Origin: Candidatus Nomurabacteria bacterium RIFCSPLOWO2_12_FULL_46_14
GTDB taxonomy: Bacteria; Patescibacteriota; Minisyncoccia; Phycocordibacterales; UBA9973
Direction: 5' to 3'
Length of the DNA: 18,996 bases
Assembly: GCA_001786225.1 (NCBI GenBank)
Contig: MFVV01000032.1
Coordinates: forward strand, 1-18,996
Shown here: positions 6,694-13,251 of the stretch, piece after piece
Position numbering within the stretch: the stretch's first letter is position 1
How the letters are laid out: the number at the start of each line of letters is the position of its first letter
Notes under the pieces: generated by a model
Databases searched by the model: none
Seen by the model: the letters and a program-made list of their open reading frames with translations, nothing else
Told to the model about the DNA's origin: nothing
Program-made: the position numbers and the translations under genes

Positions 6694-7158
6694 ATGACCG
6701 AATTCTTTATTGGGAATGGTGAAATTATGATACGGCTCGGCGTGGCGGCGCTTTTAGGCATACTCATCGGCTTGGAGCGTGTTTTGGTTCAGAAAGAGGC
6801 GGGCATGAAGACACACGCCCTAGTCTCGGCGGGCGCGGCAGTTTTTGTCCTTATCTCCGAAATGCTGACAGAAAAATACGGCTCTGCCTCCGGCTTTGAC
6901 CCTTCCCGCATCGCTTCCCAAATAATCGTGGGTATCGGTTTTTTGGGGGCGGGCTCTATAATATTTCAAGGCTCCCGCCTTAGGGGGCTGACTACCGCGA
7001 GCGGACTCTGGGTAACGGCCGGCATCGGCATGGCCGCAGGCTTTGGTTTTTTTACTCTGGCGGCAATCACCACCGTCCTGGTTCTGCTCATCTTGACCGT
7101 GGTTTACTTTTTTGAAAAGCCATTGAGGGAAATTTCAGATAAAAATTCTAATGAATAA
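6694..7158 (+). CDS. MgtC/SapB-family membrane protein
   Basis: 154 aa with about five hydrophobic segments (residues about 11-29, 41-58, 74-92, 102-118, 120-140). Family motifs are clear: LLGILIGLERVLVQKEAGMK (20-39), RIASQIIVGIGFLGAGSI (72-89) and RGLTTASGLWVTAGIGMAAG (97-116). MgtC-like proteins are inner-membrane proteins linked to magnesium homeostasis and, in E. coli-type settings, to inhibition of ATP synthase; the exact role of this branch is unknown. It lacks the C-terminal cytosolic ACT-like domain of longer relatives. The ATG at 6694 follows the mnmA stop by 7 bases and has its own TATAAT. Its end overlaps the alaS start by 8 bases. Confidence 0.9.
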   Translation: MTEFFIGNGEIMIRLGVAALLGILIGLERVLVQKEAGMKTHALVSAGAAVFVLISEMLTEKYGSASGFDPSRIASQIIVGIGFLGAGSIIFQGSRLRGLTTASGLWVTAGIGMAAGFGFFTLAAITTVLVLLILTVVYFFEKPLREISDKNSNE

Positions 7159-8851
7159 AGAGAGAATGCAGTCCAACGAGATAAGGGAAAGATTTTTGAA
7201 GTTTTTCCAAGAAAGAAAACATAAGATAATTCCCTCGGCTTCTTTGGTGCCCGAGAATGACCCTACGGTTCTCTTCACTACTGCCGGCATGCAGCAATTT
7301 AAGCATTACTATACTGCTCCAGAAAACGCGCTCCGAGATTTTGACACCAAAAACGTAGTCACCGTGCAGAAGTGCGTTAGAACTTCAGATATTGATGAGA
7401 TAGGAGACAGCACCCACCATACTTTTCTGGAGATGTTGGGAAACTTTAGTTTTGGAGGCTATGGCCGGGAAGAAGCCATAAAATATGCTCATGAATTTAT
7501 GACCGAAGAACTGGGACTCAAAATTTCATATGTGACTTTTTATAAGGGGGAAGGAGTGGTTCCCAGAGACGAGGAATCGCGGAAAATTTGGGAAAAAATC
7601 GGGGTGAAAGATATTCGCGAAGACGGCGCTGATGTTTTTTGGGGGCCGACAGGGGATGAAGGCCCCTGTGGTCCGACAACGGAAATTTATTGCAAGAATG
7701 CCAATGGCCAAGATGTTGAAATATGGAACATAGTTTTCAATGAATATTTTTCGAACGGCTCGCGTGAGAAACTGGATAAAGGCGGGGCCGAACTGAAAAA
7801 ACTTTCTACACTCGGAATTGATACAGGTATGGGTTTTGAGCGCTTGCTCAGCATCGTTCAGAATAAAAAAAGTAATTACGAAACGGATATATTTAATAAT
7901 GAGCAAACTCGCGAAGAAAGAATTGTAGCTGATCATGTTAGAACTGCGGTTTTTTTAGCTTCAGACGGTGTAGTACCAGGCAATACAGGCCGAGGATATA
8001 TTTTGCGCAGATTGATCCGCCGTGCAGTAAGGTTCTCAAAGGAACAACTGCAGAGTAAAATTGAAAAAGTGAAAAAAGTTTACGAAGGGGTGTATGACTT
8101 GGATGATAAAGGAGAAATTGCTAAAGAAGAAAATAAATTTAGGGAAACCCTGGATAAGGGCATAAGGGAATTTGAGAAAGGTGCTGACCCTTTTATTCTT
8201 TTCACTACTTACGGTTTCCCGATAGAATTGACTGCAGAACTGGCAAAAGAAAGAGGAACCGAAATTAACCGCGCGGAATATGAAACAAAAATGGCAGAGC
8301 ACCAGAGACTTTCCCAGACATCTTCCGCTGGGATGTTTAAGGGCGGGTTGGCAAATCACAATCCGAAAACAATAAAACTGCATACCGCCCACCATTTGCT
8401 CCTGGCGGGCCTGCAGGCCGTTGTGAGCCCTAAAATCAAGCAGAGAGGCAGTAACATAACCGAAGAACGCTTGCGGATGGATTTTTCTTTGGAGCGTAAA
8501 TTAACCGAGGAAGAAAAAAGGGAAGTGGAGGCATGGGTCAATGATAAAATAAATTTAGGTCTAAATGTAGAGAGGAGGGAGATGCCGCTTGCAGAAGCAG
8601 AAAAAATCGGCGCGGAAATGGAATTCGGCGCAAAATATCCAGACATAGTGAGCGTATATTTTATCGGCGGAAAAAGGTCAGACCTTAAGGGAGCCCAAGG
8701 TCTGACCTTTGGGAGCCGAAATGATTTTGTAAGCATGGAATTTTGTGGCGGCCCGCACGTTTCAAATACGTCAGAGCTTGGCAGTTTTAAAATCCAGAAA
8801 GAAGAAGCGGTAGCTCAGGGGATTAGACGCATTAAAGCGGTTTTGGTATAA
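7151..8851 (+). CDS. alaS: Alanyl-tRNA synthetase, minimal form lacking the C-Ala domain
   Basis: 566 aa versus about 875 in E. coli. It charges tRNA-Ala in the cytoplasm. The catalytic domain is intact: motif 1/2 region CVRTSDIDEIGDSTHHTF and LEMLGNFSFG (75-102), GDEGPCGPTTEIY (168-180) and motif 3 DTGMGFERLL (224-233). The tRNA-recognition region is shortened, with TDIFNN joined closely to RIVADHVR. The editing domain keeps its zinc residues His411, His415, Cys532 and His536 (HTAHH and CGGPH). The C-terminal oligomerising C-Ala domain is missing, and the protein ends naturally at the usual editing-domain border (IRRIKAVLV), so this is not a frameshift. A 38-bp palindrome codes residues 508-520. 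The ATG at 7151 overlaps the upstream gene; 7166 is an alternative start. Confidence 0.93.
   Translation: MNKERMQSNEIRERFLKFFQERKHKIIPSASLVPENDPTVLFTTAGMQQFKHYYTAPENALRDFDTKNVVTVQKCVRTSDIDEIGDSTHHTFLEMLGNFSFGGYGREEAIKYAHEFMTEELGLKISYVTFYKGEGVVPRDEESRKIWEKIGVKDIREDGADVFWGPTGDEGPCGPTTEIYCKNANGQDVEIWNIVFNEYFSNGSREKLDKGGAELKKLSTLGIDTGMGFERLLSIVQNKKSNYETDIFNNEQTREERIVADHVRTAVFLASDGVVPGNTGRGYILRRLIRRAVRFSKEQLQSKIEKVKKVYEGVYDLDDKGEIAKEENKFRETLDKGIREFEKGADPFILFTTYGFPIELTAELAKERGTEINRAEYETKMAEHQRLSQTSSAGMFKGGLANHNPKTIKLHTAHHLLLAGLQAVVSPKIKQRGSNITEERLRMDFSLERKLTEEEKREVEAWVNDKINLGLNVERREMPLAEAEKIGAEMEFGAKYPDIVSVYFIGGKRSDLKGAQGLTFGSRNDFVSMEFCGGPHVSNTSELGSFKIQKEEAVAQGIRRIKAVLV
8673..8710. repeat. 38-bp palindromic unit in-frame within alaS (nested double hairpin)
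   Basis: AAAGGTCAGACCTT (8673-8686) and its exact complement AAGGTCTGACCTTT (8697-8710) flank a 10-nt loop. Each arm is a small hairpin of its own (AAGGT-CAG-ACCTT and AAGGT-CTG-ACCTT), as in the mnmA element. It codes an extra loop just before the editing-site motif CGGPH. Confidence 0.8.
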
Positions 8852-8852
8852 T
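8844..8852 (+). promoter_or_regulatory. Extended -10 promoter of the actin-like ATPase gene
   Basis: TGGTATAAT (8844-8852) is a perfect extended -10 element. Its internal TAA is the alaS stop codon (8849-8851), and the next ATG (8861) follows 8 bases later, predicting a leaderless mRNA. A TTAGAC at 8823-8828 is a possible weak -35. Confidence 0.6.
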
Positions 8853-8860
8853 TGGGCTAG

Positions 8861-10042
8861 ATGGGAATTTTTAGTAAATCTAAAAAGCAGAAAGAAAATC
8901 TGGCGATAGTCTTGGACCTAGGTTCTTCTTCTGTGGGCGGAGCCGTTTTTCGCGCGCGGAAGGGGAGCGCTCCCCAGATGATTTATTCCGTCCGCGAGGA
9001 GATAATGCCAGAGAAGAATTTTAATTTTGAGAAGTTTATGAAGAGCGCGCTCCAAGCTCTGGAAGAAATTGCTCGCGACATCGTCCTCCGGGGATTCGGG
9101 CGTCCGCGGCGCGTTTTCGTAGTTCTGGCCTCGCCTTGGCACGTATCAGAGATACGGACAATCAATTACAGCAAAAATACTTCCTTTACTTTCAGCGTGG
9201 CTCTGGCGGAGGGCTTGATTGAAAAAGAGATAGCCCTTTTCCAATCGGAGCTTAATCGCAAATATAAAAGAGAAAAAATGCGACCGATTGAGCTCAAGAA
9301 CATAAAAATCGCCTTAAACGGCTATGTCGCTCCGGAACCCTTGAATCAGAAGGCACAAGAGCTGGCCATGACCCTTTTTATCGCCATGAGCTCGGAAAAT
9401 GTTTTGAACCAGATTGAAGAGGGCCTTGCCCGCCATTTTCGCCGCGGCGACATTAAGTTTTCATCTTTCACTATGGCGGCGTTCGCGGTTGCCCGGGATT
9501 TATTCCAAGAGGACAGCGAATTTATCTTGATTGACATCGGCGGAGAGGTGACGGATATGTCCATGGTGAAAGAGGAAGAATTACGCGAAGCCGCTTCTTT
9601 CCCCATTGGCGCTAATTTTATTTTCCGAGAAATAGCCGCGGAACTGTCCGCCACCCTGCCGGAGGCCAAGTCGCTTTTTTATCTTTATAAGGACGGGCAT
9701 GGAGATACGGCCTCGACGGCTCGGCTGGAACCGATAATGAAAAGTCTGAAAAGCAAATGGCTACAGAGCTTCCAGGAATCCTTGGCCAATCTCTCCCACG
9801 ACCTCTCCATCCCCTCCACGATTTTTTTCACCGCGGAGAAAGAGCTGGCTGGATTTTTTGCCGAACTGATTAAGGGCGAGCAATTCAATCAGTATACCCT
9901 GACCGATTCCAAATTCAAAGTTATTCCGCTCCACGGCGCGACCCTGGCCCCCTTTGCCGACATTGCCCGAGACGCCTCCCCCGACCCCTATCTCTTAATA
10001 GCGTGCGTTTATTTATCCCGTACTCTGTCCGTCAAATTTTAA
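8861..10042 (+). CDS. Actin-like ATPase, FtsA/PilM-like
   Basis: 393 aa. It has the actin/Hsp70 ATPase fold signatures: phosphate-1 loop LDLGSSSVGGAVF (18-30), phosphate-2 loop LIDIGGEVTDMSMV (223-236) and a late adenosine-type segment HGATLAPFADIA. An SHS2-like insert is probable between about residues 80 and 210, as in FtsA and PilM. These proteins form cytoplasmic assemblies at the membrane that support division (FtsA) or type IV pili (PilM). I cannot choose firmly; the absence of a clear C-terminal amphipathic FtsA targeting helix and the following single-pass membrane gene lean towards a PilM-like envelope-assembly role. It starts 9 bases after alaS behind an extended -10 element and is followed after 7 bases by the anchored partner gene. 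Confidence 0.75.
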   Translation: MGIFSKSKKQKENLAIVLDLGSSSVGGAVFRARKGSAPQMIYSVREEIMPEKNFNFEKFMKSALQALEEIARDIVLRGFGRPRRVFVVLASPWHVSEIRTINYSKNTSFTFSVALAEGLIEKEIALFQSELNRKYKREKMRPIELKNIKIALNGYVAPEPLNQKAQELAMTLFIAMSSENVLNQIEEGLARHFRRGDIKFSSFTMAAFAVARDLFQEDSEFILIDIGGEVTDMSMVKEEELREAASFPIGANFIFREIAAELSATLPEAKSLFYLYKDGHGDTASTARLEPIMKSLKSKWLQSFQESLANLSHDLSIPSTIFFTAEKELAGFFAELIKGEQFNQYTLTDSKFKVIPLHGATLAPFADIARDASPDPYLLIACVYLSRTLSVKF

Positions 10043-10049
10043 TTTATTC

Positions 10050-11285
10050 ATGGCCAAGAATTTATTACAAGATGTTGTTAGGAAAAAGCCGGGATTCACT
10101 CCCGCCAAACGCTCTGGGGTTGACCCCGGCAAATTCAAACTCCTTCCCCAAAGACCCAAATATACCTTGTGGTCGGTGGCTTTCATCTCCTTACTGTTTC
10201 TTTTTTTTGCTTTGACTTTTTTGTTCGCTAGGGCGACGATAATTATTGAGCCCCAGGTAGAAAATATTTCCCTCCAGACGACCTTTCAAGCGGTCAAAGG
10301 CGGAGATTCGCCTTCGCTTTCTTTTGACATAGTTCGGAGTTCCTTTGAAGAAGCCAAAAGTGTCCCGGCTAGCGGGGAAGAGGACATTCAAGAACCTGCT
10401 AGGGGCTTGATAATCCTCTACAATAATGCCGGGAGTTCACCCCAAATTCTTTCTCGGGATACCAGGCTTTTGGGTTCCAATGGCAAAATTTATAAAACCA
10501 AAGCCCGAGCAATCATTCCCGGCCGGAGCGCGGGAGGCGCGCTGGGCAGTGTGGAGGCGGAGATATACGCCTCGGAGCCCGGCGAGGAATACAACAGTCC
10601 GCCGCTTGACTTTGAGATAATGGGCTTCAAGGGTACTCCAAAATATTCCCAGATTTACGGCCGAGGCAAGGGCGAGATTTTGGGTGGCAGAAACGGAAGA
10701 TATAAAGTTGTCTCCGTAGCCGAAAGGCAGGCTGTCGAAGCGGAACTAGAATCCACGCTCTCCGTCAAGTTGTCCCAAAAAACCAGGGCGGAGATTCCGG
10801 CGGGTTTTATCCTTTTTGATGGTGCTGGTTTTATCCAAATCAGCAAGAAAGAAACGGTTGTCCCGGAGAACGGTGAAAATATTTCCATCAAGATAGCGGG
10901 TGTTTTCACCGGGGTGTTGTTAAATGAAGAAGAATTGTCCAAGAAAATAGCCGAGGCATCTTGGGCAGAATACGACGGCCGGGAAATATACATACCCGAT
11001 ATCCGCAATCTTGATTTTGAACTGCGGAGCGGTGACCTGAAAAGCAATTCGGATATCAAAAATATTGATTTTAATTTAAGCGGGGAGATAAAGATAGTTT
11101 CCAAAGTGGATTTCGTCAAGCTCCGCCGCGAAGTATTAAGTCAGAAGAAAAAAGACTTTCCTCAAATTCTGGTCCGGTATCCGGGCGCGAGTGGAGCCAC
11201 TGTTCGCCTGCGGCCGTTTTGGAAGAGGTCTTTTCCCACCGAGCCGGAAGATGTGGAAATTATTCTTTCAGCCTACAATAAGTAA
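10050..11285 (+). CDS. Single-pass membrane protein with large extracytoplasmic domain (baseplate-J-like in CPR annotations)
   Basis: 411 aa. A basic N-terminal cytoplasmic tail (1-38, Lys/Arg/Pro-rich) precedes one transmembrane helix (about 40-60), then a large beta-rich outer domain. Segments such as LIILYNNAGSSPQILSRDTR, the GKIYKTKARAIIPGRSAGG stretch and the closing YPGASGATVRLRPFWKRSFP resemble CPR proteins often labelled baseplate J/gp47-like; no other phage gene is nearby, so a tailed-phage origin is unlikely. It lies 7 bases after the actin-like ATPase, so the two probably work together at the envelope: a cytoplasmic ATPase and an anchored outer partner, comparable to PilM with PilN/PilO. 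No Shine-Dalgarno site. The linker codons carry two short hairpins (10090-10129). Function is inference. Confidence 0.65.
   Translation: MAKNLLQDVVRKKPGFTPAKRSGVDPGKFKLLPQRPKYTLWSVAFISLLFLFFALTFLFARATIIIEPQVENISLQTTFQAVKGGDSPSLSFDIVRSSFEEAKSVPASGEEDIQEPARGLIILYNNAGSSPQILSRDTRLLGSNGKIYKTKARAIIPGRSAGGALGSVEAEIYASEPGEEYNSPPLDFEIMGFKGTPKYSQIYGRGKGEILGGRNGRYKVVSVAERQAVEAELESTLSVKLSQKTRAEIPAGFILFDGAGFIQISKKETVVPENGENISIKIAGVFTGVLLNEEELSKKIAEASWAEYDGREIYIPDIRNLDFELRSGDLKSNSDIKNIDFNLSGEIKIVSKVDFVKLRREVLSQKKKDFPQILVRYPGASGATVRLRPFWKRSFPTEPEDVEIILSAYNK
10090..10129. repeat. Pair of short hairpins in the cytoplasmic-tail codons
   Basis: CGGGA-TTCAC-TCCCG (10090-10104) and CTGGGGT-TG-ACCCCGG (10114-10129, one G-T pair) sit in tandem in the codons for a probably disordered tail (about residues 14-27). 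They are shorter than the mnmA and alaS elements and may be chance. Confidence 0.4.
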
Positions 11286-11292
11286 TTGGAAA

Positions 11293-11320
11293 TTGACTTT
11301 CGGTTTGATTTTGTTATATT
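11293..11320 (+). promoter_or_regulatory. Promoter of the infA ribosomal cluster
   Basis: TTGACT (11293-11298), a 16-bp spacer and TATATT (11315-11320) form the best -35/-10 pair upstream of the cluster. The start would fall near 11327, leaving a leader of about five bases before the infA ATG at 11333. Confidence 0.65.
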
Positions 11321-11332
11321 GAATAAGTCCAA

Positions 11333-11587
11333 ATGAGCGACCCAAAAAGAGACCTGCCTATCGGCAGGCAGGAAAAATTACGAACGAAGAGGGGAGTTGT
11401 CACTGAAGCGTTGCCGTCCACTTTATTTAGAGTCAATCTGGAAGGCAATGAAGAAGAAAAAAAAGAAATTCTCGCGTATCTCTCCGGCAAAATGCGTCTA
11501 CATCGGATTAAAGTTTTGATTGGCGACCAGGTGGAGGTTGTTCTGGATTCTTACGGTGGCAAGGGGAGAATCATCAAGAGATTGTAA
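11333..11587 (+). CDS. infA: Translation initiation factor IF-1
   Basis: 84 aa. IF-1 binds the ribosomal A site during initiation. The OB-fold core is clear: GVVTEALPSTLFRVNLEG, an SGKMRLHRIKVLIGDQVEV stretch, and GKGRIIKR at the end. It is longer than the usual 72 residues because of an N-terminal extension (about 12 residues) and an acidic/lysine insert EEEKKE in the first loop. The extension, DLPIGRQ, is written by a small palindrome (11353-11372) that looks like an inserted repeat. It heads the conserved infA-rpmJ-rpsM-rpsK-rpsD-rpoA-rplQ cluster behind a TTGACT/TATATT promoter. An alternative start inside the palindrome-coded stretch is not available as ATG. Confidence 0.93.
   Translation: MSDPKRDLPIGRQEKLRTKRGVVTEALPSTLFRVNLEGNEEEKKEILAYLSGKMRLHRIKVLIGDQVEVVLDSYGGKGRIIKRL
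11353..11372. repeat. Small palindrome in-frame at the infA N-terminus
   Basis: CCTGCC-TATC-GGCAGG (11353-11368), followed by CAGG. It codes for Leu-Pro-Ile-Gly-Arg-Gln in a tail absent from ordinary IF-1. This CCTGCC/GGCAGG motif with a short loop is one I associate with dispersed repeats in Parcubacteria genomes (memory, not checked). Confidence 0.65.
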
Positions 11588-11645
11588 TTTATTTAAGAAT
11601 AGTGTATTATAACAATTACGGTTTATAAAATATAAAAAAGCATTA

Positions 11646-11673
11646 AAAAATAAGGGTTTCTCCCTTGTTTTTG
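11646..11673 (+). terminator. Terminator/attenuator-like hairpin between infA and rpmJ
   Basis: AAGGG (11652-11656), a 5-nt loop and CCCTT (11662-11666), flanked by an A run before and GTTTTTT after. A run and T run can also pair through a U-G step, lengthening the stem. Lying inside the cluster, it would act as a partial terminator or attenuator setting rpmJ-and-downstream expression. The 106-bp infA-rpmJ gap holds nothing else that I recognise. Confidence 0.45.
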
Positions 11674-11693
11674 GTCTGTATTTTGCCTAACTT

Positions 11694-11804
11694 ATGAAAA
11701 TCAGGGCATCCGTCAAAAAGATTTGCGACAATTGTAAATTGGTAAAGCGCCAAAGGCATTTAAGAGTTATCTGCGTCAACCCCAAGCATAAGCAAAAACA
11801 ATAA
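11694..11804 (+). CDS. rpmJ: 50S ribosomal protein L36
   Basis: This is a 36-codon gene. The protein reads MKIRASVKKICDNC at its start and RVICVNPKHKQKQ at its end, a close match to L36, usually 37-38 aa. The zinc ligands are Cys11, Cys14, Cys27 and His32, the C-type zinc-binding form. L36 stabilises 23S rRNA in the large subunit. Position after infA and before rpsM is the standard order. It lacks a Shine-Dalgarno site; an attenuator-like hairpin lies about 20 bases upstream. It ends 8 bases before rpsM. Confidence 0.95.
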   Translation: MKIRASVKKICDNCKLVKRQRHLRVICVNPKHKQKQ

Positions 11805-11812
11805 TCATTATT

Positions 11813-12193
11813 ATGAGACTTTTAGGAATCACCGTACCAAATGAAAAAAGACTGGAAATCGGGCTGACCGTTCTTTACGGCGTTGGCCGTTCCCGGGCTC
11901 AAACTGTACTGAAAAAATTAGACATAGATTACGGCAAGCGCGCCAAAGACTTGACTCCGGAAGAAGAAAATAAAATCAGAGGCCTAGTGGAGGGCATGAC
12001 CCTGGAAGGCAATTTAAAACGGGAGGTGGCCGGCAATATTAAGCGGCTGAAAGACATCAAAACTTACCGAGGCATCCGTCATCTTAAAAAATTGCCGACC
12101 CGAGGCCAGCGCACTAAAACAAATTCCCGAACCGTCCGGGGCAATGTGCGGCGAACCATGGCTTCCGGCAAGAGGAAGGAGAGCAAAACATAA
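11813..12193 (+). CDS. rpsM: 30S ribosomal protein S13
   Basis: 126 aa, normal length. S13 sits in the head of the small subunit and touches the P-site tRNA and the large subunit. The N-terminal RLLGITVPNEKRLEIGLTVL stretch with YGVGRSRAQ (the helix-two-turns-helix) and the C-terminal basic signature YRGIRHLKKLPTRGQRTKTN are both present. Starts at the ATG at 11813, 8 bases after rpmJ, without a Shine-Dalgarno site; followed after 5 bases by rpsK. Confidence 0.97.
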   Translation: MRLLGITVPNEKRLEIGLTVLYGVGRSRAQTVLKKLDIDYGKRAKDLTPEEENKIRGLVEGMTLEGNLKREVAGNIKRLKDIKTYRGIRHLKKLPTRGQRTKTNSRTVRGNVRRTMASGKRKESKT

Positions 12194-12198
12194 AAACA

Positions 12199-12630
12199 AT
12201 GGGCAAAACAAAAATCATCAAGGAACCCAATACTGACGTGTCCGGCGAAGTCAAAGTAACGCCGACAAAGTCCCCGAAGAAGAAAGTAACTTCGGGTATA
12301 ATTTACGTCAATGCCACTTTCAACAATACTCGGGTTCTTTTTACCGATAAATTGGGCAACGCTTTGTTTGCCGGGAGCTCCGGAGCGTTGGGCTTCAAAG
12401 GCGCAAAAAAGGGCACGCCGTTCGCCGCTTCCAAGGTGGGCGACATCCTCGGCGCTCGCGCCGCCGGGATGGGGGTTAAAGATTCGGATGTGATTATCAA
12501 GGGAGTAGGCTCCGGGCGCGAACCAGCAGTCCGGGCTTTCATGGCGCATGGCATAGAGATTACTTCCATCAAGGACGCGACGCCGGTGCCCCATAACGGC
12601 CCTAAGCCGAAGAAAAGAAGGAGAGTATAA
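12199..12630 (+). CDS. rpsK: 30S ribosomal protein S11
   Basis: 143 aa. S11 lies on the platform of the small subunit next to the mRNA exit path. The core from about residue 30 (GIIYVNATFNNTRVLFTDKL), GALGFKGAKKGTPFAA, the GVGSGREPAVRA motif and the C-terminal DATPVPHNGPKPKKRRRV are canonical. A basic N-terminal extension of about 12-15 residues exceeds the typical 129-aa protein. The stop TAA sits within a TATAAT (12626-12631), and an AGGAG at 12619-12623 lies upstream of rpsD, one of the few Shine-Dalgarno-like sites here. Confidence 0.97.
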   Translation: MGKTKIIKEPNTDVSGEVKVTPTKSPKKKVTSGIIYVNATFNNTRVLFTDKLGNALFAGSSGALGFKGAKKGTPFAASKVGDILGARAAGMGVKDSDVIIKGVGSGREPAVRAFMAHGIEITSIKDATPVPHNGPKPKKRRRV

Positions 12631-12634
12631 TATT

Positions 12635-13237
12635 ATGCTTAAGAAACCGAAATTTAAAATAGGCAGAAGGCTCGGCCCCGGGGTATACGATAAATGTCAG
12701 ACCCCCAAGTTCAGCGCGGCTTCGGGCAAATTCGGCGCCTTCTCTCGGCGGCCTAAAGCTCTTTCGGATTTCGGCGCTCAGCTCTTAGAAAAACAGAAAG
12801 TGCGTTTTTCTTACGGCATCAACGAACGCCAGCTTGGAAATTATGTTAAAAAAGCTTCGCGGCGGCTCGGCGCGGGCACAACCGATAAATTTTACGAGGA
12901 ACTGGAGTCCAGATTGGACAATGTGGTTTATCGGCTGGGCGTGGCTCCGACTCGCCGCGCCGGCAGACAGATGGTTTCTCACGGACATTTTACGGTTAAC
13001 GACCGTAAGGTTACCATTCCTTCTTATAAAGTGAAAATCGGCGATATGATAAAAATACGGGAAGGTTCCAAATCCAAGAAAATTTTTGAGGGTTTGGCGG
13101 AAAAGTTGAAAGATTATAATGTTCCCGCTTGGCTCTCGTTTGATTTGGGCGCCATGGAGGGCCGAATTTCAGCCGCGCCTAAGAATATGGAATCTTTTTT
13201 TGATTTGAACGCGGTGCTGGAGTTTTATAGCCGCTAA
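12635..13237 (+). CDS. rpsD: 30S ribosomal protein S4
   Basis: 200 aa. S4 nucleates 30S assembly on the 5' domain of 16S rRNA and in many bacteria represses its own operon. It has the S4 RNA-binding core: RRPKALSDFGAQLLEKQKVR, the ESRLDNVVYRLGVAPTRRAG stretch and GHFTVNDRKVTIPSYKVKIGD. The N-terminus has one cysteine (Cys21), so this is a zinc-free form. The start at 12635 is preceded by AGGAG with an 11-base spacing. A 51-bp AT-rich gap carrying a promoter-like element follows before rpoA. Confidence 0.97.
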   Translation: MLKKPKFKIGRRLGPGVYDKCQTPKFSAASGKFGAFSRRPKALSDFGAQLLEKQKVRFSYGINERQLGNYVKKASRRLGAGTTDKFYEELESRLDNVVYRLGVAPTRRAGRQMVSHGHFTVNDRKVTIPSYKVKIGDMIKIREGSKSKKIFEGLAEKLKDYNVPAWLSFDLGAMEGRISAAPKNMESFFDLNAVLEFYSR

Positions 13238-13251
13238 ATTTTATTAATTTT

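Noticed and set aside
7151..8851. alaS as a frameshifted or truncated pseudogene
   Set aside because: Catalytic and editing motifs are intact and the end coincides with a domain border, so a natural short form is more likely.
10050..11285. Phage baseplate gene marking a prophage
   Set aside because: It has a transmembrane anchor, follows an actin-like ATPase, and no other phage gene is near.
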